In this document: positions 9,501-17,526 of the stretch, one piece after another
Position numbering within the stretch: position 1 is the stretch's first letter
Layout of the letters: every line of letters starts with the position of its first letter
Assembly: GCF_000753715.1 (NCBI RefSeq)
Contig: NZ_JPER01000005.1
Coordinates: forward strand, 62,001 to 126,000
Direction: 5' to 3'
Source of the DNA: Pseudidiomarina salinarum
GTDB lineage: Bacteria > Pseudomonadota > Gammaproteobacteria > Enterobacterales > Alteromonadaceae
Length of the DNA: 64,000 nucleotides
Made by a program: the position numbers and the translations under genes
The notes under the pieces: generated by a model
Seen by the model: the letters and a program-made list of their open reading frames with translations, nothing else
Told to the model about the DNA's origin: nothing
Database searches by the model: none

Positions 9501-10130
9501 TTAAATAGCGCGGGCGATATCGACGATGTAGGGTTTGATGCCGGCGAAGAAGAATTCAACGGCAATCAGCATTACGATCAAGCCCATCAGCCGCATCAGA
9601 ATTTTTGAACCGCTGCGGCCCAATTTAGCCAGCAGCTGCCGGCCGGTAGCAAGAAATACCGCCGTCAGCGCACAGACCGCAAGGATGGCGGCGAACAGGC
9701 TGATGCTGTTACTGGTGTCCGGACTGTCCTGAATAAACAGGATAACCATGGTAATCGCGCCGGGGCCGGCGACCATAGGAATGCCGATGGGCGTGACCGC
9801 GACATCCGAGCCAAAGTCACTTTCGGTTTCGCCGTCTACGCGTTTAGGTACGGTGCGGCCACGAAGCATTTCGTAACCCATTACGAAGAACAGAATACCG
9901 CCGGCGACCCGCAGGCCGTTGACCGAAATCGAAAAGAAGCTAAAAATCGCCTCGCCGAGCAGGGCAAATACACACAAAGCGATGGCGGCAGTAATGGATG
10001 CCCGCATAGCCACCCAGCGCGCAGCTTTGGGCGTCATCGCTTCGGTCAGAGCAATATAGATAGGAATCGCTGCGATCGGATTGATCATGGTAAACAGCGA
10101 TGTGAACTGAAATAAGAATGTTTCCAGCAT
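9501..10130 (-). CDS. MarC/UPF0056 family integral membrane protein
   Basis: A 209-residue protein with about six hydrophobic segments and the MarC-family phrases FTMINPIAAIPIY near the start and PIGIPMVAGPGAITMVI in the middle. Members (MarC, YchE, YhgN) are inner-membrane proteins of uncertain function, sometimes proposed as amino-acid transporters. It is convergent with tgt and divergent from rpsU. The 18-base perfect palindrome at 10198-10215 would lie in its leader if transcription starts further upstream. The ATG start gives the typical hydrophobic N-terminus METFLFQFTSLFTMINP after an initial Leu. The substrate is unknown. Confidence 0.85.
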   Translation of the reverse strand: MLETFLFQFTSLFTMINPIAAIPIYIALTEAMTPKAARWVAMRASITAAIALCVFALLGEAIFSFFSISVNGLRVAGGILFFVMGYEMLRGRTVPKRVDGETESDFGSDVAVTPIGIPMVAGPGAITMVILFIQDSPDTSNSISLFAAILAVCALTAVFLATGRQLLAKLGRSGSKILMRLMGLIVMLIAVEFFFAGIKPYIVDIARAI

Positions 10131-10197
10131 AGATTAATTTTCCGTGGTAGCGGGGTGCATAGCGACACGCACAGTTTAATGTATTCGTTAAAAAATT

Positions 10198-10215
10198 GCA
10201 GCGTTGCAACGCTGC
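10198..10215. promoter_or_regulatory. Perfect 18-base palindrome in the marC-rpsU divergent region
   Basis: GCAGCGTTGCAACGCTGC reads the same on both strands. On the minus strand it is followed by AA and six T, giving the form of an intrinsic terminator or attenuator in a possible marC leader. It lies upstream of the rpsU promoter, so it is not part of the rpsU message. A protein-binding operator is the alternative. Confidence 0.55.
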
Positions 10216-10237
10216 TCATTTTTAATCATGCACAGGC

Positions 10238-10266
10238 TTTACATCAGCATATGAACTCGCTACAAT
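10238..10266 (+). promoter_or_regulatory. Sigma-70 promoter of rpsU
   Basis: TTTACA (10238-10243), a 17-base spacer and TACAAT (10261-10266) each match consensus at five of six positions. They lie 95 bases upstream of the rpsU start, leaving a leader of roughly 88 bases. A GAGGTGAG ribosome site precedes the rpsU ATG. Confidence 0.65.
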
Positions 10267-10348
10267 TCAGCACCAAATTTAATCGTCGTGGTTAATTTTT
10301 AGCCGGTCTAGCTGGCAGGGATTAATCCAGCACAGAATTTTTCATTGA

Positions 10349-10576
<228 letters not shown>

Positions 10577-10639
10577 TATACTGGTTTTACCGTAACGGCT
10601 CTGCCGAAACGCGGTGCCACTACGAAGCACAGACCTCGA

Positions 10640-10672
10640 AGCCGGATTGAGTTATGCTCAGTCCGGCTTTTT
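10640..10672 (+). terminator. Intrinsic terminator between rpsU and dnaG
   Basis: A 12-base-pair stem (10640-10651 with 10657-10668, one G-T pair) with a five-base loop is followed by five T counted from 10668. It lies 63 bases after rpsU and 70 before dnaG. By analogy with the E. coli operon it probably lets only part of the transcription through to dnaG. Confidence 0.88.
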
Positions 10673-10741
10673 CATTTCCGTTGTTGCAGGTACAATCAGG
10701 TTCATTTTCCGCATAAGCGCTAGTTTATAAACAGGACACCG

Positions 10742-12496
10742 ATGGCAGGGCTGATTCCAAAAAGCTTTATTCATGACTTAATTGACCGTGCCGATGTGGT
10801 CGAAGTGGTGGATAGCCGTGTGCCGCTGAAAAAAGCCGGTCGTAATTATCAGGCCTGTTGCCCCTTCCATAATGAAAAAACGCCAAGCTTCACTGTCGCC
10901 CCGGACAAACAGTTTTACCACTGCTTTGGTTGTGGCGAGCACGGCAATGCGCTGGATTTTCTGATGAAGTTCGACGGCCTCGAATTCCCTGAAGCCATCG
11001 AAGAGCTGGCCAGCATGCTGGGGCTGGAAGTACCCCGCGAAACTACTGCCAATCCGCAGGCCGATGCGAAAAAACGCGCTCAGGCAGCCGATGATTACGA
11101 GCAGATGGAAAAGGCGGCGCGCTTTTTTGCCCATCAGCTGCGCCATCACCAGAACTCCGCCAAAGTTATTGAGTACCTGAAGAACCGCGGGCTCAGCGGC
11201 GAGATCGTCAAAGCCTTCCAGATTGGCTACGCCCCTGATGAGTGGGATGGCATTCTGAAGGCGTTGTCGAACGGCACTGCCAGCCGTGAGCAACTGGTTG
11301 AACTTAAGCTGGTCAATAAAAACGAGAAGGGTCGCTATTATGACTTCTTCCGCGACCGGGTGATGTTCCCGATCCGCGATCGGCGGGGACGGGTAGTCGG
11401 CTTCGGTGGCCGGGTGCTGGAAGGTGATGGCCCGAAATACCTGAACTCGCCGGAAACCCGTATTTTCCATAAAGGCCGCGAACTTTATGGCTTTTATGAA
11501 GTGCGTCAGGCCCATCGACAGCCTGAGCAAATCCTAATCGTTGAAGGCTACATGGACGTGGTGGCGCTGGCCCAGGCCGGTATTAACTATGCCGTGGCCT
11601 CACTGGGCACCGCCACCACTACCGAGCAGTTGCAAATGTTGTTCCGCGCCACGCCCCGGGTGGTCTGCTGCTATGATGGCGACCGTGCCGGCCGTGACGC
11701 TGCCTGGCGGGCGCTGGAGAACGCGCTGCCGCTATTGACCGACGGCCTTGAACTCAAGTTTCTGTTCCTGCCTGATGGCGAGGATCCAGACTCGCTGGTG
11801 CGCCAAGAGGGCGCCGAACGCTTTGAAGAGCGCCTGACAAAAGCCCAGAGCTTTACCGATTACTTTTTCAGCCATCTGGCAGAATCGCTTGATTTGAATA
11901 CCGATGCCGGTAAATCCACGCTGCTGAAGCAGGCCAAGCCGCTGATTGAGCGCATCGCCAGTGACTTCTACCGTGAGACCCTGATGGAACGGCTGGCCCG
12001 CCTGTTGCGCCGCGAAACCTCACAGATCGCGAACCATATCAAGGCGCCCGCCAGTGGCCGTCGCCCGGCGGAAAGCCTGAAAATCACGCCCATGCGGCGG
12101 GCTATCGGCCTGCTGTTGCAGCATCCTGAACTGGGCCAGGAAGTGCCCCTGCATGAAGAACTCAAAGCGCTGAAGCTGCCCGGTATTGATTTGCTGCTGG
12201 CGATGCACCGGCAAACCCGTGAGCGTCCGGTTAACAGCGCGCAACTGCTGGAAATGTGGCGGGGCACGCCGGAAGAAAATGCGCTGCGCCAGTTAGCGCG
12301 CTGGGACCATCATCTGGATCCCGAGAAAGTGCGGCAGGAGTTTCTGGATATTTTCCTGTTTTTTATCGACCAGTTTGTTGAGCAACGCGCCAGTGAATTG
12401 CTGGAAAAAGAACAGCAGACTCCGTTGACGCGTGCCGAGCAGCAGGAATACATGACCTTGCTGAAATACCGCTCCGGCAAAGGCAAGAAAAAATAG
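10742..12496 (+). CDS. dnaG: DNA primase
   Basis: Synthesises RNA primers at the replication fork with DnaB helicase. The 584 residues match the family. The N-terminal zinc-binding domain has CCPFHNEKTPSF and the Cys pair CFGCGEHGNALDF at about residues 39-78. The TOPRIM catalytic core shows ILIVEGYMDV near residue 265 and the metal-binding DGDRAGRDAA near 313. The C-terminal DnaB-binding domain follows. It lies downstream of rpsU across a terminator. The neighbour downstream is a lipoprotein gene, not rpoD directly. Confidence 0.98.
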   Translation: MAGLIPKSFIHDLIDRADVVEVVDSRVPLKKAGRNYQACCPFHNEKTPSFTVAPDKQFYHCFGCGEHGNALDFLMKFDGLEFPEAIEELASMLGLEVPRETTANPQADAKKRAQAADDYEQMEKAARFFAHQLRHHQNSAKVIEYLKNRGLSGEIVKAFQIGYAPDEWDGILKALSNGTASREQLVELKLVNKNEKGRYYDFFRDRVMFPIRDRRGRVVGFGGRVLEGDGPKYLNSPETRIFHKGRELYGFYEVRQAHRQPEQILIVEGYMDVVALAQAGINYAVASLGTATTTEQLQMLFRATPRVVCCYDGDRAGRDAAWRALENALPLLTDGLELKFLFLPDGEDPDSLVRQEGAERFEERLTKAQSFTDYFFSHLAESLDLNTDAGKSTLLKQAKPLIERIASDFYRETLMERLARLLRRETSQIANHIKAPASGRRPAESLKITPMRRAIGLLLQHPELGQEVPLHEELKALKLPGIDLLLAMHRQTRERPVNSAQLLEMWRGTPEENALRQLARWDHHLDPEKVRQEFLDIFLFFIDQFVEQRASELLEKEQQTPLTRAEQQEYMTLLKYRSGKGKKK

Positions 12497-12540
12497 ACCA
12501 ATCAGCTAACGGATTAGTGAAATGGACTAACGAGTTGGTC
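12496..12540 (+). other. Complex hairpin region after dnaG
   Basis: GACCAA at 12496-12501 pairs with TTGGTC at 12535-12540, with an inner TTAGT/ACTAA stem and a CTAACG hexamer repeated on both sides. No T tract follows, so it may be an mRNA processing or stability element rather than a terminator. The rest of 12541-12710 is AT-rich leader with no gene that I can support. Confidence 0.35.
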
Positions 12541-12710
12541 AGATGCCTCACCCCGGGGCCTTATGCTTAAGCCAGCTTAATAATAAATTTCAGTTATAAC
12601 AGTAAGATAGCTAGTATGGCATCGCTATTGCATAAGGTTAGCCTGTAAGTACATATCTTACCCCTGATAATTTAGACAATAAATCAAACAATTATGAATT
12701 GGAGTAACAC

Positions 12711-13097
12711 ATGAAAGGTTCTCAATTAGCCGCTTTAGGTTTAGTGGCCGCGCTTAGCTTTGGCCTGCAGGGCTGTATCGTCGTTGCCGATGGTGATGGC
12801 ATACACAGCTACGACAAAGCCGATTACGAAGAAAGAGAAGAGCGCAACCGTAAAGCTATCGCCAGTTTTAATGAGGGTGCGACGCTGAAACAAGTCGAAA
12901 ATGAGATGGGGACACCAAACTTCTCTGACCTGGTCACAGTGGATGGTGTGCGCTATCGCGTTATGTACTATCGCACAAATCGGGTTCACGCTGATGGCAA
13001 CACCACCAAAGACGAGTGCACTCCACTGGTATTTGCTGATGGCGTACTGATTGGTACCGGCGACCTGGCGTTGGCCCGTATCCCGCACCACGACTGA
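12711..13097 (+). CDS. DUF3192 family lipoprotein between dnaG and rpoD
   Basis: A 128-residue predicted outer-envelope lipoprotein. The signal peptide ends in the lipobox LQGC (Cys22). The rest resembles the DUF3192 family, which is common in Alteromonadales and has a SmpA/BamE-like look: a helical segment with GATLKQVENEMGTPNF followed by beta strands. That phrase (gradual G-x-T-x-x-x-V-x-x-x-x-G-x-P) is the one shared with BamE-type folds. A GGAGTAAC ribosome site precedes the ATG. It interrupts the usual dnaG-rpoD adjacency and probably has its own promoter, since over 200 AT-rich bases separate it from dnaG. Function unknown. Confidence 0.78.
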   Translation: MKGSQLAALGLVAALSFGLQGCIVVADGDGIHSYDKADYEEREERNRKAIASFNEGATLKQVENEMGTPNFSDLVTVDGVRYRVMYYRTNRVHADGNTTKDECTPLVFADGVLIGTGDLALARIPHHD

Positions 13098-13125
13098 TTA
13101 ATTTCTGGCTCAAAACGACAAAATC

Positions 13126-13134
13126 TGCTATAGT
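13126..13134 (+). promoter_or_regulatory. Extended -10 promoter candidate for rpoD
   Basis: TGC followed by TATAGT forms an extended -10 element, 77 bases upstream of the rpoD start. No good -35 is seen at the right distance, which extended -10 promoters can tolerate. Confidence 0.4.
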
Positions 13135-13210
13135 TTCCGGTCTTGAATTTTATCTTCGATAACGTTTAAGGTCGGTTACTTTTTCTATAAATATCAGGTG
13201 GTATTTCTGT

Positions 13211-15049
13211 ATGCAGCAGAGTCGTCAATCACAGCTCAGAACGCTTATTGCCAAAGGCAAAGAGCAGGGGTATTTAACGTTCGCGGAAGTGAACGATCAT
13301 CTGCCTTCTGAGATCGTTGATTCGGATCAGATCGAAGACATTATTAGTATGATCAACGACATGGGCATCAAGGTGTTTGAACACGCACCGGATGCTGATG
13401 AGTTGATGATGAGCGAAGACACCGCCGACGAAGACGCTGCGGAGGCTGCCGCGCAGGCGCTGGCCAGTGTTGACGGCGAACTAGGCCGCACCACCGACCC
13501 GGTGCGCATGTATATGCGCGAAATGGGTACTGTCGAACTCTTGACCCGTGAAGGCGAAATCGACATCGCCAAGCGCATCGAAGAAGGCATTAATCAGGTT
13601 CAGTGTTCAGTTGCTGAATACCCTGAAGCCATTAACTTTTTACTTGATCAGTGGGACACCTGTGAAGCCGAAGAAATGCGGCTGACGGATATTATCTCAG
13701 GATTTATCGATCCCAACGAAGTGGACGAAGCTCCGGTTGCAGCAACCCATATCGGGTCTGAACTGTCCAAAGAAGAGCTCGAAGACGAAGATGACGATGG
13801 CGACGACGATGATGACGACGATGACGCCTCAGAAGGCGGTATCGATCCGGAATTCGCGCGCCAGAAGTTCGGTCAGTTACGAGACCAGTACGAAAAAACC
13901 CGCAAGGCGATCAGCAAGCACGGCCGCGACCATGCCAAAGCCCGTTCTGAAATTGACGCCCTGAGCGACCTGTTCAAGCAGTTCCGTCTGGTGCCCAAGC
14001 AGTTTGATCGGCTGGTGAAAGACATGCGCGACATGATGCATCGTGTGCGTGTGCAGGAACGCCTGATCATGAAGATGTGTGTTGAACAGTCGGCGATGCC
14101 GAAGCGCGCTTTCATGAAGTCGTTCGCCGGTAATGAAAACAGCACGGCCTGGCTGGATGCCGCCATTGCCAGCGGCGAAGGCTATGCAGACGCCCTGAAG
14201 GTTCTGCAACCAGAGCTTGAGCGCTGCATTCACAAGCTGGCTGAAGTTGAGATTGAAACCGGGCTGACCATCGCCAAGGTGAAAGATATCAACCGTCGCA
14301 TGTCTATCGGTGAAGCCAAGGCTCGCCGGGCGAAGAAAGAGATGGTTGAAGCCAACCTGCGACTGGTTATCTCAATTGCGAAAAAATACACCAACCGTGG
14401 CTTGCAGTTCCTGGACTTAATCCAGGAAGGTAACATCGGTTTGATGAAAGCCGTGGATAAGTTTGAATACCGCCGCGGTTACAAGTTCTCGACCTATGCC
14501 ACCTGGTGGATACGTCAGGCCATTACCCGCTCCATTGCGGATCAGGCCCGGACGATCCGGATCCCGGTGCATATGATCGAAACCATTAATAAACTGAACC
14601 GGATCTCGCGGCAGATGCTGCAGGAAATGGGTCGTGAGCCATCGCCGGAAGAACTGGCCGAGCGCATGGTCATGCCTGAAGACAAGATCCGCAAAGTACT
14701 GAAGATCGCCAAAGAGCCGATCTCCATGGAAACCCCTATTGGCGATGATGAAGATTCGCATCTGGGTGATTTCATCGAAGATACCACGCTGGATCTGCCG
14801 GTAGACTCGGCCACGGCCGAAAGTCTGCGTAACGCGGTCCGCGAAGTTTTAGGCGGCCTGACCCAACGTGAAGCGAAAGTACTGCGTATGCGATTTGGCA
14901 TCGACATGAATACCGACCATACTCTGGAAGAAGTTGGTAAGCAGTTCGACGTGACTCGTGAACGGATTCGTCAGATCGAAGCTAAAGCGCTGCGTAAACT
15001 GCGGCATCCAAGCCGCTCGGAGCAGCTGAAGTCGTTCCTGGACGAATAA
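13211..15049 (+). CDS. rpoD: Primary RNA polymerase sigma factor, sigma-70
   Basis: The housekeeping sigma factor, 612 residues. Region 1.1 is the N-terminal acidic domain starting [20 protein letters not shown]. Region 1.2 has [11 protein letters not shown]; a long non-conserved insert follows and includes an Asp-rich run near residues 195-208. Region 2 contains [20 protein letters not shown] and the -10 recognition part [12 protein letters not shown]. Region 4 ends with the helix-turn-helix [22 protein letters not shown]. It is preceded by the DUF3192 lipoprotein gene and by the extended -10 motif at 13126. The ATG start gives the typical family N-terminus. Confidence 0.99.
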   Translation: MQQSRQSQLRTLIAKGKEQGYLTFAEVNDHLPSEIVDSDQIEDIISMINDMGIKVFEHAPDADELMMSEDTADEDAAEAAAQALASVDGELGRTTDPVRMYMREMGTVELLTREGEIDIAKRIEEGINQVQCSVAEYPEAINFLLDQWDTCEAEEMRLTDIISGFIDPNEVDEAPVAATHIGSELSKEELEDEDDDGDDDDDDDDASEGGIDPEFARQKFGQLRDQYEKTRKAISKHGRDHAKARSEIDALSDLFKQFRLVPKQFDRLVKDMRDMMHRVRVQERLIMKMCVEQSAMPKRAFMKSFAGNENSTAWLDAAIASGEGYADALKVLQPELERCIHKLAEVEIETGLTIAKVKDINRRMSIGEAKARRAKKEMVEANLRLVISIAKKYTNRGLQFLDLIQEGNIGLMKAVDKFEYRRGYKFSTYATWWIRQAITRSIADQARTIRIPVHMIETINKLNRISRQMLQEMGREPSPEELAERMVMPEDKIRKVLKIAKEPISMETPIGDDEDSHLGDFIEDTTLDLPVDSATAESLRNAVREVLGGLTQREAKVLRMRFGIDMNTDHTLEEVGKQFDVTRERIRQIEAKALRKLRHPSRSEQLKSFLDE

Positions 15050-15080
15050 AACGTACTCATTTCGCTGAAAAGGATGATTT

Positions 15081-15869
15081 ATGATCGAAGTTGATCAGAC
15101 CGAAAAACAGCAACCGCATCGCATTGTCGATGCGCACTTTCATATCTATAACAGCGCATATCCCCTGATCGAAAATCAGGGGTTTTTGCCACCGCCTTTT
15201 ACCGTTGAAGACTACAAAGATCGCACCAAAGACCTGCCCATCGTTGGCGGCGCGCTGGTGTCTGGCTCAGTTCAGGGCTTTGACCATACCTACTTTGCCA
15301 ATGCCCTGCCTAAGCTCGGCGAAGGCTTTGTGGGTATCACCAACTTACCGAGTAGTGTGTCTGACGCGAAGATTCTGGCATTAAAAGAGCAGGGCATTCG
15401 CGGCGTACGGGTGAACCTGAAGCGGCGCGTGGTACGTGGTTTAGACAACCTGGTGGATTTTGGTGAGCGGATCTGGGATCTGGCTGGCTGGCATCTCGAA
15501 ATGTACGTGGATAGCCGCGAGCTGGACGAAGTACTGCCGAAGCTGCTGAAGCTGCCAAAAGTGTCAATCGACCATCTGGGCATGGCGCGTTCTGGCGTAT
15601 CGCAGATTCAGCGTCTGGCCGAAGCTGGCGGTAAGATTAAAGCCAGTGGTTTTGGTCGCACCGAAGTGAACGTCAGCGAAGCCGTGAAGCTTCTGTACAA
15701 GACCAACCCCGACTGCCTGATGTTTGGTACCGACCTGCCATCAGTACGTACCGAGCGGCCATTCAACTTTGGCGACATCGATACTATCTGTAACGCCCTT
15801 GATGACGCCAAGGCAATCGACAAAGTCTTTGCCACCAACGCCGCTGAATTCTACGGCATAAAACTGTAA
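15081..15869 (+). CDS. Amidohydrolase-2 family metal-dependent hydrolase
   Basis: A 262-residue TIM-barrel hydrolase of the amidohydrolase-related (PF04909) superfamily. The metal-binding HxH motif is in VDAHFHIYN at about residues 17-25, a third His is in SIDHLGMARSG near residue 163, and the C-terminal catalytic Asp is in MFGTDLPS. Relatives act on lactones such as 2-pyrone-4,6-dicarboxylate or as decarboxylases, but the substrate here cannot be told. An AAAGGATG ribosome site precedes the ATG. It starts 31 bases after rpoD and could share its transcript. No signal peptide, so cytoplasmic. Confidence 0.8.
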   Translation: MIEVDQTEKQQPHRIVDAHFHIYNSAYPLIENQGFLPPPFTVEDYKDRTKDLPIVGGALVSGSVQGFDHTYFANALPKLGEGFVGITNLPSSVSDAKILALKEQGIRGVRVNLKRRVVRGLDNLVDFGERIWDLAGWHLEMYVDSRELDEVLPKLLKLPKVSIDHLGMARSGVSQIQRLAEAGGKIKASGFGRTEVNVSEAVKLLYKTNPDCLMFGTDLPSVRTERPFNFGDIDTICNALDDAKAIDKVFATNAAEFYGIKL

Positions 15870-15899
15870 AAAAGCCTCCCTTTTTCTGTTCGAGGGGTC

Positions 15900-15939
15900 A
15901 TGACAAGCGGGCCGAAATTTCATATACTTGCGCCCGCTT
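15900..15939 (+). promoter_or_regulatory. Promoter of tRNA-Ile2 with an inverted repeat around the -10
   Basis: ATGACA (15900-15905), a 17-base spacer and TATACT (15923-15928) each match at five of six positions. A GC-rich stretch follows the -10, typical of stringently controlled stable-RNA promoters. AAGCGGGC (15905-15912) and GCCCGCTT (15932-15939) form an 8-base-pair inverted repeat with the -10 in the loop. The repeat may also act as a weak terminator for the amidohydrolase gene. Confidence 0.65.
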
Positions 15940-15969
15940 TACTAAAAGCACCCTACCGAAATACCAAAT

Positions 15970-16045
15970 GGCCCCTTAGCTCAGTGGTTAGAGCACCCGA
16001 CTCATAATCGGTTGGTCCCCAGTTCAAATCTGGGAGGGGCCACCA
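15970..16045 (+). tRNA. tRNA-Ile2, anticodon CAU (lysidine-modified class)
   Basis: A 76-base cloverleaf with acceptor GGCCCCT pairing with AGGGGCC, discriminator A and encoded CCA. The anticodon loop is CTCATAA, giving CAU. The body is very close to the E. coli ileX/ileY minor isoleucine tRNA rather than to Met tRNAs: the acceptor stem, TTAGCTCAGTGGTTAGAGC and the T loop GTTCAAATC agree. The C of CAU would be changed to lysidine by TilS so the tRNA reads AUA. The gene sits exactly at the edge of the accessory patch that begins at 16.2 kb, and tRNA 3' ends are common integration sites. Confidence 0.96.
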
Positions 16046-16194
16046 TCTTAAGCCTATGTAGCTGGCCTATTTTTAATTTACTTCACCGGCAGCGAAATCC
16101 CGTTCTTGGTATATTAGCAGGCTCGTCGAAATAGGAAATTTATTAAGACTTGTCCTATACTTCTGAAAGTCTAGCGAGTATGGGGATATTACAG

Positions 16195-17526
16195 ATGAAC
16201 GATGGGACCCAGGCCAGCAGCGACAAAAAAAAGATCTTCGTCGTCGGTGCCGACGACTACAATCTCTCCCTGATCGAGAAAATCCCGGGCTCGGAGAACT
16301 GGGAACTGATCCGTACACTTGAATATTCTGACGTTCAGCCAGCCAGCGGGCGCATCGATTTCGACGAGCTTTACGAGCATGCCAGATCCATTATCGACGC
16401 GCATGGCGGCAGGCCAGATGCGATCATCGGCTATCTGGATTTTCCCGTGACCTCGCTCGTTTCGTTGCTGCGGCGCGACTACGCAATGCCGGGTGCTAGT
16501 CCCGAAGCGGTCGCGAAATGCGAGCATAAGTACTGGGCACGCCTGAAGCAGAAAGAGGCCTTCCCCGGTGCTACACCCGAGGTGCGTGCCATCAATCCCT
16601 TTGATCCGGAAAATGCGAAGAAAGACGCGCCGGACTATCCGTTTTGGCTCAAACCGGTCAAAGGTCATTCCTCCGTGCTCGGGTTTCTGGTCGAGGACGA
16701 GGGAGGATTCGATGAGGCGTTGCAAGCCTGTCGCCAGAAGATCCATCTGATCGGCGAGCCTTTCAACGCTTTCCTGGACAAGCTTGAGGACCGCAGCGAG
16801 ATCGACGGTATCGACGGCAATTTCGCCGTGGCCGAACAACTCATTTCGGCCAAGCGGCAGTTCACGCTGGAAGGCTATGTCTGGCAGGGCGAAACTAGGA
16901 TCTACGGCGCGGTGGAATCCCTGCGCGGGGGCGAGCACGCGTCCAGCTTCTCGCGCTATCAGTATCCCGCCGATCTGCCCGAAGACGTCATCGAGCGCTC
17001 CACCGAGATCACCGGCAAGATGATGACGGCGATCGGCTATGACGACTCGCCGTTCAATGTCGAATTCTTCTACGATCCCGAAAGCGGCGACCTGCATCTG
17101 CTCGAGATCAACGCCCGAATCTCCAAGTCCCACTCTCCGTTATTCCACATGGTCGACGGCGCGGCTCACCAGAAGGTGGCTATCGAGCTGTCGATGGGGC
17201 TCGAGCCGGACATGCCTTACCGCGAAGGAAAAGACGCCATCGCGGGCAAGTTCATGCTGAGAAGCTTCGAGGCCGATGGCATCGTCAAGCGCGTGCCCAG
17301 CTCCGAAGAGATCGCGGAGTTGAAACGTATCCTGCCCGATTTCGATGCGAACGTTCTTGTCGAGAAGGATCAGCGTCTCTCTGACATGTTTTATCAAGAC
17401 AGTTATTCGTACGAGCTTGCCGACATTTTCCTCGGCGGCCACGACAAGGACATGCTGGAGGATGCGTATAACCGGATCCTAGCTTCGCTTCCCATCTACA
17501 TTCAGCCGCTCCCCGAGAACTCATGA
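16195..17526 (+). CDS. ATP-grasp domain ligase, imported-looking, paired with a CocE hydrolase
   Basis: A 443-residue stand-alone ATP-grasp protein of the carboxylate-amine ligase superfamily, predicted to join a carboxylate to an amine with ATP. An N-terminal pre-ATP-grasp domain (KKIFVVGADDYN near residue 12) is followed by the nucleotide-binding core, with YPFWLKPVKGHSSVLGF as the ATP-lysine strand near residue 157 and EINARISKSHSPLF as the metal-binding region. The specific substrate is unknown. I chose the ATG at 16195, with GGGG about eight bases upstream; 16180 is possible. The stop overlaps the next ATG. The gene is GC-rich and prefers C-ending codons, unlike its flanks. Confidence 0.8.
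   Translation: MNDGTQASSDKKKIFVVGADDYNLSLIEKIPGSENWELIRTLEYSDVQPASGRIDFDELYEHARSIIDAHGGRPDAIIGYLDFPVTSLVSLLRRDYAMPGASPEAVAKCEHKYWARLKQKEAFPGATPEVRAINPFDPENAKKDAPDYPFWLKPVKGHSSVLGFLVEDEGGFDEALQACRQKIHLIGEPFNAFLDKLEDRSEIDGIDGNFAVAEQLISAKRQFTLEGYVWQGETRIYGAVESLRGGEHASSFSRYQYPADLPEDVIERSTEITGKMMTAIGYDDSPFNVEFFYDPESGDLHLLEINARISKSHSPLFHMVDGAAHQKVAIELSMGLEPDMPYREGKDAIAGKFMLRSFEADGIVKRVPSSEEIAELKRILPDFDANVLVEKDQRLSDMFYQDSYSYELADIFLGGHDKDMLEDAYNRILASLPIYIQPLPENS

Noticed and set aside
10778-11530. Minus-strand frame of 250 codons inside dnaG
   Set aside because: The plus strand is unambiguous primase; the reverse frame has no family features.
13790-13835. Repeats of GAC/GAT in rpoD that look like a microsatellite
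   Set aside because: It encodes the Asp-rich run in the non-conserved region of sigma-70, which is common in this family.
16146-16172. AGACTT/AAGTCT repeat around a TATACT just before the ATP-grasp gene
   Set aside because: The arms are only six bases and no -35 is found at a proper distance; I do not claim a promoter or operator.
16189-17133. Long minus-strand frame of 314 codons inside the ATP-grasp gene
   Set aside because: It is the antisense shadow of a GC-rich gene, where such frames are common; no ribosome site or recognisable domain supports it.
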